Shown here in pieces: positions 1 to 5,201 of a stretch of DNA of 6,128 nt. The notes beneath the pieces are model-generated. The model was not told the origin of the DNA. It did no database searches and saw only the letters and a program-made list of their open reading frames with translations. How positions within the stretch are numbered: position 1 is the stretch's first letter; every line of letters starts with the position of its first letter. This stretch comes from Sphingobacteriaceae bacterium (lineage in GTDB: Bacteria > Bacteroidota > Bacteroidia > Sphingobacteriales > Sphingobacteriaceae): the NCBI GenBank assembly GCA_947460275.1, contig CANHHZ010000117.1:1-6128 (forward strand), given 5' to 3'. The position numbers and the translations under genes are program-made.

Positions 1-274
1 TATTTGTCAATTTGAATATCCTGATCATCATCAATTCACCCTGCAAAACATTAACGATTTGCGCAAAGCGTTTGATGCGAGTACTGCAGCGAATAAAATA
101 ATAATTACAACAGAAAAGGATTGCCAACGTTTACTAAATAGCGATTTTAACGATTTACTGTTACTTTTGCCTATATTTTATTTGCCTATACAAGTAGCAT
201 TGGCCCCTAAAGATAAATTACATTTCGATAAAAAAATAGTAGACTATGTTACAAACACTAAAAGAATCGGTTGA
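1..274 (+). CDS. lpxK: Tetraacyldisaccharide 4'-kinase LpxK, C-terminal fragment
   Basis: LpxK phosphorylates the 4' position of the tetraacyldisaccharide-1-phosphate precursor of lipid A at the inner membrane, using ATP. Only the last 90 or so residues are present; the reading frame is open from base 2 to the TGA at 272-274, so the start lies upstream of the window. The fragment opens with a YPDHHQFT segment (bases 17-40), the characteristic F/YPDHHxF motif of the family. It continues with an IIITTEKDCQRL stretch (the family's TTEKDxxRL) and LPIFYLPIQVAL (family LPIYYLPIEV), and ends in a short basic tail. A TTG at 59 inside this frame is an internal Leu codon, not a start. The gene overlaps the next one by 29 bp, which implies co-transcription. 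Identity is secure from these motifs; the N-terminal Walker A region cannot be seen. Confidence 0.9.
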   Translation, partial: ICQFEYPDHHQFTLQNINDLRKAFDASTAANKIIITTEKDCQRLLNSDFNDLLLLLPIFYLPIQVALAPKDKLHFDKKIVDYVTNTKRIG

Positions 275-1061
275 GTACTTGCGACGTAAAATAGGTGATT
301 TTGAACCAGAGGTGGGTATTGTTTTAGGTACAGGCCTAGGCGGCTTAGTTCAAGAAATGGAGGTAATCCACAGTGTAATGTATGCGAGCATTCCAAATTT
401 TCCTATTTCTACTCTTGAATTTCACTCTGGGAAACTTATTTTTGGTACGCTAAATGGTAAAAAAGTAGTCGCTATGCAAGGTCGTTTACATTATTACGAA
501 GGCTATTCAATGCAACAAATTACCTTTCCAATTCGGGTGTTAAAACATTTAGGTGTTCAACATTTATTTGTATCCAATGCTGCGGGCTCCTTAAACGAAA
601 ACTTTAAAAAAGGAGATTTGATGATCATCAACGATCACATCAACTTACAGCCCGAAAGTCCGTTGCGTGGTTTAAACGATGCCGATTTAGGACCTCGTTT
701 TCCAGACATGAGCCAGCCGTATGCGCATCAATTGATAGCTAAAGGATTGGAAATTGCAAAAGCCGAAGAAATTACTTGCCACCAAGGCGTGTATGTTTCG
801 GTTACTGGGCCAAATTTAGAAACTAAGGCTGAATATAGATATTTGCGTATAATTGGTGGCGATGCGGTGGGCATGAGCACAGTACCAGAAGTAATTGTGG
901 CCAACCACATGAGTTTACCCGTTTTTGCCATTTCGGTACTTACCGATGAAGGCTTTCCAGACGAGTTAAAGCCGGTAAGTATTGAAGACATCATTGCTAC
1001 AGCAGCTATTGCCGAACCAAAAATGACACGTATCCTTAGCCAATTAATTGCTACATTGTAA
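246..1061 (+). CDS. punA: Purine nucleoside phosphorylase, trimeric (PNP-I/PunA) type
   Basis: A cytoplasmic enzyme of purine salvage that splits purine (deoxy)ribonucleosides with phosphate to give the free base and (deoxy)ribose-1-phosphate. At 271 residues it has the usual length of the trimeric class. Visible motifs, by comparison with human PNP, are the phosphate loop GTGLGG (28-33), FHSGKL with His60, the QGRLHYYEGY block (78-87; Arg80, His82, Tyr84), NAAG (111-114), GPNLET with base-binding Glu192, and GMST (209-212). The residue matching human Asn243, which with the Glu sets 6-oxopurine preference, is Asp234 here (LTDEG). Human His257 seems to align with Ile246. These changes could broaden base specificity, so guanosine/inosine-only activity should not be assumed. 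The ATG at 246 lies inside lpxK and places the N-terminus as expected; no purine-rich Shine-Dalgarno precedes it. The stop overlaps the next start by one base (TAATG). The family call is firm; the symbol is by analogy. Confidence 0.93.
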   Translation: MLQTLKESVEYLRRKIGDFEPEVGIVLGTGLGGLVQEMEVIHSVMYASIPNFPISTLEFHSGKLIFGTLNGKKVVAMQGRLHYYEGYSMQQITFPIRVLKHLGVQHLFVSNAAGSLNENFKKGDLMIINDHINLQPESPLRGLNDADLGPRFPDMSQPYAHQLIAKGLEIAKAEEITCHQGVYVSVTGPNLETKAEYRYLRIIGGDAVGMSTVPEVIVANHMSLPVFAISVLTDEGFPDELKPVSIEDIIATAAIAEPKMTRILSQLIATL

Positions 1062-3061
1062 TGCTAAAAATCACAACATTCCTCAGCTGTTTTTTCTTTG
1101 CGTTGTGCATAGCCAACGGTTTTGCGCAAGATTTAAAAACTACAGTAACCAAAAATAAAGCACTTGATTCTTTGAGGAAAAAAGAAGAAGAGGGAAAAGA
1201 TTCTGTTGTTTTTACCGCAAAATTTGTGCGTTATACAACTTATAAACTTACAAAAGACAGTATACAAACTTTACCGATAGACACTGGCTTAAATGGCATT
1301 CAAAATTTTAGTGTTTTGGCGCAGCCTCGCTATCCCACTGTGGGTACCGGCGTATTGGGTTTGTCGGCTATGCCATTGTTATTTGAACCTATAAAAACCA
1401 TCGGTTTCGATGTTGGTTTTCATGCGTTAGATCATTACCTCTTAAACCACGACGAGGTGAAGTTTTATCGGGCTCGTTCGCCTTTTACTAGCCTGTATTA
1501 TGTAAATGGATCAGACAAGGAGCAAGTGTTAAAACTAACTCATACACAGAATATAAAAAAGAATTGGAATTTTGGCGCTAATTTTAATAGAATAGGTGCT
1601 AATGGCTTCTATACTAACCAGCGGGGCGATGATTTAAATGCAGCTATTTTTACTTGGTATCAATCGCCCAACAATCGATATAATTTATGGTTTGATGGTG
1701 TTTTTAATACCTTAAAGGCCCAAGAAAATGGATCGATCGTTAACGTCGACATTTTTTCTCCTACTTATAATGCATTGGCCGATAAAAAGGCAGAGGCTGT
1801 TAAACTAAATTCTGCCAAACAATTGTGGCGAAAAAATTCATTCAGACTTAAGCAAAGTTATTTTGTAGGCAGAATAGACAGTACTTTAAAAAATGAGGCT
1901 AAAAGTATTTTGCCTACCAATAAAATAACGCATACCTTAACCTATACCAAAAGTTCATTTTCATTTAAAAAAGACGAAATTGATAGGTATCGGGTTTTGC
2001 CAAAATCAATCATCGATTCGGTGTATACCAACGATTCTACGCAGGTTAATCACTTACAAAACGAATTTATTTATAGTTTCTTTTTGCGCACAAAAGGTTC
2101 TTCGGTAATTAAAAACGAACTCAAGATTGATGCGGGTATTAGGCACGATTATTATAATTACCAACAAAGCAGTTGGTCAAAAACTAACATAGCTTTGTTC
2201 AACTCATTAAATTCCTTCCAAAATCTTACACTTTTGGGTAATTTGGGTTACCGTTTTAGCACTAACGTTGATTTTAATTTTGATGTACAGCAAATTTTTC
2301 AGGGAAAAAACCTCGGCGACTTTCTATACGAAGCAAAAAGTAATTTTTTACTAAGTAAAAACATTGGACGAATTGTACTTGGGGCTTATTTGCAAAATAA
2401 ATCTCCTGAAGAAATTTATGAGCGCTACCGCGGGAATTACTACAATTGGAACCAAAACTTCAACCGTACCAAAACTGCAAATCTTTCTTTCGGCTATTTA
2501 AATGACAAATATAATTTAGATGCAAATGCAGCTTATTATTTGATGACAAATTATCTGTATTTTAGTGCAAATCCTAATTTGGCCAACAGCATAATGCCAA
2601 CCCAAGAAACTTCGGTGATTAGCTTGCTGAAGCTCAGCATTGGTAAAAAGTTCAGCTATAAAACCTTCCACTTTGATAGCTATGTAGTTTATCAAAAAAC
2701 TAATAACGAAAATGTATTAAGAACTCCATCCTTCTACACTTTTAATAGCATTTATAAAAACCAAACGTTTTTCAAAACCTTTAAAACGCAAATTGGTTTT
2801 GATGTGCGCTATAATTCTCCTTACGCCGCCGCTGCATACGAACCTGCAAGCAACCAGTTTTATAACGGACAAAAAGTTGTTTTTGGCAGTAAACCAATTG
2901 TTGATTTTTGGGTAAAAGCCGCATTAAGGAGAGCAAATTTATTTTTAAAATACGATTATGCCAATCAAGGGGTGTTTAGCAGAGGGTATTATACTGTAAA
3001 CAGCTACCCAATGCCAGATAGATTGTTGAAATTTGGGGTGAGTTGGAATTTTTACGATTAA
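1061..3061 (+). CDS. Putative outer-membrane porin (Porin_10-like beta-barrel)
   Basis: A 666-residue secreted protein. It starts with a Sec signal peptide: MLK, a hydrophobic core through about residue 19, then NGFA before Gln23, giving likely signal peptidase I cleavage after Ala22. No lipobox Cys sits at the cleavage site. A charged, probably periplasmic segment (about 24-60) precedes the barrel. The rest alternates aromatic and polar residues, with many Tyr/Phe/Asn, as in transmembrane beta-strands. It ends FGVSWNFYD (658-666), an aromatic-rich last strand. The stretches YYVNGSDKEQ (146-155), HTQNIKKNWNFG (161-172) and RIGANGFYTNQRG (177-189) match what I recall of the Bacteroidota putative porin family (Pfam Porin_10). 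No plug domain or TonB box is evident, so it is probably not a TonB-dependent receptor. The transported substrate is unknown. Its ATG overlaps the phosphorylase stop by one base, so expression is probably coupled to that gene. Sure of location and fold type, less sure of channel function. Confidence 0.82.
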   Translation: MLKITTFLSCFFFALCIANGFAQDLKTTVTKNKALDSLRKKEEEGKDSVVFTAKFVRYTTYKLTKDSIQTLPIDTGLNGIQNFSVLAQPRYPTVGTGVLGLSAMPLLFEPIKTIGFDVGFHALDHYLLNHDEVKFYRARSPFTSLYYVNGSDKEQVLKLTHTQNIKKNWNFGANFNRIGANGFYTNQRGDDLNAAIFTWYQSPNNRYNLWFDGVFNTLKAQENGSIVNVDIFSPTYNALADKKAEAVKLNSAKQLWRKNSFRLKQSYFVGRIDSTLKNEAKSILPTNKITHTLTYTKSSFSFKKDEIDRYRVLPKSIIDSVYTNDSTQVNHLQNEFIYSFFLRTKGSSVIKNELKIDAGIRHDYYNYQQSSWSKTNIALFNSLNSFQNLTLLGNLGYRFSTNVDFNFDVQQIFQGKNLGDFLYEAKSNFLLSKNIGRIVLGAYLQNKSPEEIYERYRGNYYNWNQNFNRTKTANLSFGYLNDKYNLDANAAYYLMTNYLYFSANPNLANSIMPTQETSVISLLKLSIGKKFSYKTFHFDSYVVYQKTNNENVLRTPSFYTFNSIYKNQTFFKTFKTQIGFDVRYNSPYAAAAYEPASNQFYNGQKVVFGSKPIVDFWVKAALRRANLFLKYDYANQGVFSRGYYTVNSYPMPDRLLKFGVSWNFYD

Positions 3062-3091
3062 GGCGTAAATAACTAAAAATTTTAAATTTTA

Positions 3092-3134
3092 TTATTTTAA
3101 ACTATTGATTTACAGTTTTTTATTTTTAAAATAA
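3092..3134. other. AT-only inverted repeat after the porin gene
   Basis: TTATTTTAAA (3092-3101) is repeated as its exact inverse TTTAAAATAA (3125-3134), with a 23-bp spacer between. The arms contain no G or C, so a hairpin would be weak. It is the only inverted repeat I see between the porin stop and the next promoter, so it might end the lpxK-phosphorylase-porin transcript, but chance is quite possible in DNA this AT-rich. Confidence 0.2.
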
Positions 3135-3232
3135 GTATCTTTTCGATTGTTTTTTTAATGCGTTTTTAACCATAAAGTCGATTACTTTTTAGTTTAATTA
3201 GGTGTAAAGTATGGCTAATCATTTCATTTTAC

Positions 3233-3240
3233 TAAATTTG
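3233..3240 (+). promoter_or_regulatory. Candidate -7 promoter box for the cyclophilin gene
   Basis: TAAATTTG matches the Bacteroidota -7 consensus TAnnTTTG exactly. It ends 20 bp before the ATG at 3261, which would give a short leader of roughly 15 nt that is A-rich, as is common in this phylum. No clear -33 TTTG element is found at the usual distance of about 19-21 bp upstream. The box suggests the gene is transcribed independently of the porin cluster. Confidence 0.5.
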
Positions 3241-3260
3241 TCCCTTTAGAAAAAAATAAT

Positions 3261-3722
3261 ATGAGCAAAGCGATAATAAAAACTGAAAAAGGAAACATGA
3301 CGGTTGAGTTTTTTGATAAAGACGCACCAAACGCAGTTGCCAATTTTAAAAAATTAGCCAGCGAAGGCTTTTACGACGGAATTACTTTTCACCGCGTTAT
3401 TCCAAATTTTGTAGTACAAGCAGGTTGCCCAAATTCAAAAGACCCAGCAAAAGCACATTTAGCAGGTACTGGTGGTCCTGGTTATAAAATCGATTGTGAG
3501 TTAGACGGAGAAAATCAACACCACGATCGCGGCGTTTTATCTATGGCACATGCTGGAAGAAATACAGGCGGATCGCAATTTTTTATCTGTCACAGTAGAG
3601 CAAATACTGCACATTTAGATCGTAATCATACTTGTTTTGGTAAGGTTGTAGAAAATGTTGATATTGTAGATGACATTGCACAAGGCGATAAAATTTTAAC
3701 AATAGAGGTTTTAGCAGATTAA
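3261..3722 (+). CDS. Cyclophilin-type peptidyl-prolyl cis-trans isomerase, cytoplasmic
   Basis: It catalyses cis-trans isomerisation of Xaa-Pro bonds and helps protein folding. The 153 residues form a single cyclophilin domain without a signal peptide, so it acts in the cytoplasm, unlike periplasmic PpiA. Active-site positions by comparison with human CypA are FHR with Arg45, Phe50 and Gln53 in NFVVQAG, MA at 95-96, QFF at 106-108, and Leu119/His123. The human Trp121 position, important for cyclosporin binding, is His118 here (HLDRNH), so low drug affinity is expected while catalysis is kept. Between the Gln53 region and GGPGYKIDCE (71-80) lies a short extra loop (about 57-69, NSKDPAKAHLAGT). 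The ATG is preceded by an A-rich leader (AAAAAAATAAT) rather than a Shine-Dalgarno. It has its own promoter box and stands alone between gaps of about 200 and 146 bp. Confidence 0.93.
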   Translation: MSKAIIKTEKGNMTVEFFDKDAPNAVANFKKLASEGFYDGITFHRVIPNFVVQAGCPNSKDPAKAHLAGTGGPGYKIDCELDGENQHHDRGVLSMAHAGRNTGGSQFFICHSRANTAHLDRNHTCFGKVVENVDIVDDIAQGDKILTIEVLAD

Positions 3723-3726
3723 GAGT

Positions 3727-3761
3727 AGATTTGAGATTTGAGACATTAGATTTGAGACATG
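3727..3761 (+). repeat. Tandem heptamer repeat, five units
   Basis: Five consecutive 7-bp units begin 4 bp after the cyclophilin stop: AGATTTG, AGATTTG, AGACATT, AGATTTG and AGACATG. The 13-mer AGATTTGAGACAT occurs twice exactly (3734-3746 and 3748-3760), and a further AGATTTGA lies at 3803-3810. The array is noncoding. Its phase resembles the inverted units at 3840-3854, so the two may be arms of one interspersed element. Its function, if any, is unknown. Confidence 0.7.
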
Positions 3762-3839
3762 CGCTCTAACTGGTGTTACATCTCTTAAAAATAAATAGAA
3801 ATAGATTTGAAATATTTGATGTAAATTATTTTATATCCT

Positions 3840-3854
3840 TATCTCATCTCTCAT
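3840..3854 (-). repeat. Inverted heptamer units upstream of the DUF5606 gene
   Basis: Read on the minus strand this is ATGAGAG followed by ATGAGAT. Both share the WTGAGAN pattern seen on the plus strand in the array at 3727-3761 when that is phased as TTGAGAT, TTGAGAC and so on. The two arrays therefore face each other across about 80 bp and could fold imperfectly on one another. This stretch ends 14 bp before the DUF5606 ATG, so it would lie in or near that gene's leader. Confidence 0.45.
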
Positions 3855-3868
3855 AGCGTAAAATAAAT

Positions 3869-4411
3869 ATGAATTTAAGAGGAATTGTAGCCGTATCTGG
3901 CAGACCAGGTTTATTTAAACTTGTAGGACAAAATAAAGCAGGTTATGTTTTAGAAAGTTTGGATGCGCAAAAATTAAAAATTGTAGCTAATATATCTACA
4001 ACAAAATTAGCTTCGCTTGAAGATATTACCATTTATGGCGAAGACGAAGATTTAAAATTAATTAATGTTTTAGCTGATATCGACGCTAAAAAAGCAACAG
4101 CCCCAGATGCAAAAGCAGATGGAAACGCATTGAGAAAATTCTTTTTGGAGATAGCTCCAAACCATGATCAAGAAAAAGTATACGCTTCTGACATGAAGAA
4201 AATTTTAACTTGGTACCATTTAATCAAGGATATGCCTTTGTTTACCGAAGCAGCCCCAGGCACTGAAGATTCTACTGCTAAAGTAGATGATAAAGTAGAC
4301 TTGAAAGCCAAAGGTGCGTTAAAAGCTAAACCTACTAACGCTAAAGCACCAACTGCAAGATCATCAGCCCCTGCTAAAAAAGCAAGCATGACGAGCAAAA
4401 AAGGAGTTTAG
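3869..4411 (+). CDS. DUF5606 family protein with Lys/Ala-rich tail
   Basis: A 180-residue cytoplasmic protein with no signal peptide or membrane segment; its function is unknown. The N-terminus, MNLRGIVAVSGRPGLFKLVG and on to about residue 70, matches my memory of the Bacteroidota-restricted DUF5606 family: a small beta-rich module with GRPGLFK and GYVLESLD motifs. A second conserved block (about 86-125) includes LRKFFLEIAPNHD, VYASDMKKILTWYHLI and DMPLF. From about 128 the protein becomes a low-complexity tail rich in Lys, Ala, Thr and Ser (about 139-180) that is strongly basic and probably disordered, possibly contacting nucleic acid or the ribosome (inference only). The ATG follows an A-rich leader (GTAAAATAAAT). 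It is monocistronic here, between the repeat-bearing gap and a strong terminator. No promoter box is convincing; AATATTTG at 3811-3818 is one mismatch from the -7 consensus. Confidence 0.82.
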   Translation: MNLRGIVAVSGRPGLFKLVGQNKAGYVLESLDAQKLKIVANISTTKLASLEDITIYGEDEDLKLINVLADIDAKKATAPDAKADGNALRKFFLEIAPNHDQEKVYASDMKKILTWYHLIKDMPLFTEAAPGTEDSTAKVDDKVDLKAKGALKAKPTNAKAPTARSSAPAKKASMTSKKGV

Positions 4412-4433
4412 GCCTTTTTACATCATTCTATAC

Positions 4434-4470
4434 AAACGCCAGTTCTATTTAAAGACTACTGGCGTTTTTT
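4434..4470. terminator. Hairpin terminator between convergent genes
   Basis: AAACGCCAGT (4434-4443) pairs perfectly with ACTGGCGTTT (4458-4467) across a 14-nt loop, followed by further T residues to 4470. It begins 22 bp after the DUF5606 stop and has the form of a rho-independent terminator on the plus strand. Read on the minus strand, the same hairpin is followed by only a short T run (TTTG), but it sits right at the stop of the small minus-strand ORF, so it may work in both directions, more strongly for the plus strand. Confidence 0.85.
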
Positions 4471-4597
4471 ATTTCATAAAATACCATAAAATAAGGAGGA
4501 TGATGAAAGTAGCTATCAACACAATTTTGAAATACTTATTCTCTTTAGAAGTATCGGTTCTAAACTTATACTTTCTCTTAAAATCGCTTGGCAACAT
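4469..4597 (-). CDS. Small single-pass membrane protein, hypothetical (42 aa)
   Basis: A short minus-strand ORF from ATG at 4597 to TAA at 4469-4471. Residues 1-21 are hydrophilic and basic (MLPSDFKRKYKFRTDTSKEN then K); residues 22-40 (YFKIVLIATFIILLILWYF) form one clear transmembrane helix, followed by Met-Lys. The positive charge before the helix predicts a cytoplasmic N-terminus. It lies 46 bp downstream of rlmH on the same strand, so it is probably read from the rlmH promoter. Its start follows an A-rich leader (TTAAAAAATAATT), typical of genes here; an in-frame TAA 9 bp upstream leaves this as the only ATG start. Its stop codon overlaps the first bases of the terminator hairpin, a natural gene end. 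I do not recognise a family and infer no function. A plus-strand ORF covers the same DNA but looks less protein-like. Coding status rests on composition and context only. Confidence 0.5.
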   Translation of the reverse strand: MLPSDFKRKYKFRTDTSKENKYFKIVLIATFIILLILWYFMK

Positions 4598-4629
4598 AAT
4601 TATTTTTTAATGATGATGTATTAAATAAT

Positions 4630-4645
4630 AGCTTTCCATAAAGCT
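4630..4645 (-). other. Small hairpin at the rlmH stop codon
   Basis: AGCTTT (4630-4635) and AAAGCT (4640-4645) are exact inverse repeats around a 4-nt loop. The arm overlaps the rlmH TAG at 4644-4646. On the minus strand it is followed by ATTATTTAAT rather than a T run, so it is at best a weak terminator or attenuator, or a processing site between rlmH and the small downstream ORF. Confidence 0.3.
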
Positions 4646-5117
4646 AGGCATGATGATAAGGTTCGTTTTTTAAAATAGTAAAAGCCCGGTACAATTGCTC
4701 AACAAAAAATAACCTAACCATTTGGTGCGAAAATGTCATCGCTGAAAGCGAAACACTCGCATTTGACCTTTTGTAAATGCTTTCGTCAAATCCATATGGC
4801 CCGCCAATAATAAATACCAAATGCTGTACACTGCCAATCATTTGCTTGTTTAAATAAGCCGAAAAATCAACAGAACTATATTTTTTTCCATTTTCATCTA
4901 GTAAAACCACAACATCCAAATTGTTAATTTGCTTGCTAATCAATTCTGATTCCTTGCTTTTTTGCTGGGCCTCGGTTAAATTTTTGGTGTTTTTAATTTC
5001 CGGAATCACCAATAAGTTGAAATTGATGTAATGTTTTAATCGGTTAAGATATTTCTCTATGCCTTCAATTAAATATTTGTCTTCGGTTTTGCCAACAGCA
5101 ATTAGTGTAATTTTCAA
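4644..5117 (-). CDS. rlmH: 23S rRNA (pseudouridine-1915-N3)-methyltransferase RlmH
   Basis: RlmH is a SPOUT-class (trefoil knot), SAM-dependent enzyme that methylates N3 of pseudouridine 1915 in helix 69 of 23S rRNA, acting on assembled 70S ribosomes as a homodimer. The 157 residues match the usual length of about 155. Motifs are MKITLIAVGKT at the N-terminus, LLDENGKKYSS (72-82), the SAM-binding knot loop IIGGPYGF (103-110), and the second knot segment SLSAMTFSHQMVRLFFVEQL (123-142) running to RAFTILKNEPYHHA (144-157). The C-terminus is YHHA where E. coli has YHRE, a difference I believe is common in Bacteroidota. The start is a TTG at 5115-5117: the frame upstream runs to a stop near 5154 with no ATG or GTG, and the family aligns from this Met. 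It is divergent from the DUF2007 gene and followed by a small same-strand ORF. Confidence 0.95.
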   Translation of the reverse strand: MKITLIAVGKTEDKYLIEGIEKYLNRLKHYINFNLLVIPEIKNTKNLTEAQQKSKESELISKQINNLDVVVLLDENGKKYSSVDFSAYLNKQMIGSVQHLVFIIGGPYGFDESIYKRSNASVSLSAMTFSHQMVRLFFVEQLYRAFTILKNEPYHHA

Positions 5118-5140
5118 TCTTGTATTTTTTAAGGAAAAAT

Positions 5141-5148
5141 CAAAAATA
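5141..5148 (-). promoter_or_regulatory. Candidate -7 promoter box for rlmH
   Basis: On the minus strand this reads TATTTTTG, an exact match to TAnnTTTG. It ends 23 bp before the TTG start of rlmH, leaving a leader of about 17 nt. No clear -33 element is seen at the expected distance; a TTG upstream is only 12 bp away. It supports the TTG start, because a longer protein would have to begin at or before the box. Confidence 0.5.
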
Positions 5149-5189
5149 CTTAATTATGTGCAATCGTCTCTTTTTTATTTAAATTACGT

Positions 5190-5197
5190 TAATTTTG
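5190..5197 (+). promoter_or_regulatory. Candidate -7 promoter box for the DUF2007 gene
   Basis: TAATTTTG matches TAnnTTTG exactly and ends only 4 bp before the ATG at 5202. With the usual short distance from box to start site, transcription would begin at or within a base or two of the ATG, giving a leaderless or nearly leaderless mRNA. No convincing -33 TTTG is visible in the shared gap with rlmH. Confidence 0.5.
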
Positions 5198-5201
5198 CTT
5201 C

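Noticed and set aside
728..994. Minus-strand ORF of 88 aa.
   Set aside because: It lies wholly inside the well-supported purine phosphorylase on the opposite strand, and its translation shows no recognisable motif.
3174..3190. AAAGT/ACTTT hairpin followed by T residues as a terminator for the porin gene.
   Set aside because: A 5-bp AT-rich stem is too weak, and it lies over 110 bp from the porin stop in very AT-rich DNA where such pairs occur by chance.
3211..3249. Tiny plus-strand ORF starting at ATGGCTAATC in the gap before the cyclophilin.
   Set aside because: Only 12 residues, and it overlaps the -7 box of the cyclophilin gene; nothing supports coding.
4168..4398. Minus-strand ORF of 76 aa with an Ala/Leu/Val-rich hydrophobic stretch.
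   Set aside because: It is antisense to the Lys/Ala-rich tail of the DUF5606 protein. The Ala/Leu/Val richness is the complement of that low-complexity tail, not a real membrane protein.
4500..4610. Plus-strand ORF of 35-36 aa (MKVAINTILKYLF...) preceded by a perfect AAGGAGG.
   Set aside because: The AGGAGG is 0-3 bp from the ATGs, too close, and is simply the complement of Ile-Leu codons in the minus-strand ORF's membrane helix. It sits right after a strong plus-strand terminator with no promoter box. Genes here do not use Shine-Dalgarno sequences. The minus-strand reading is the better protein.
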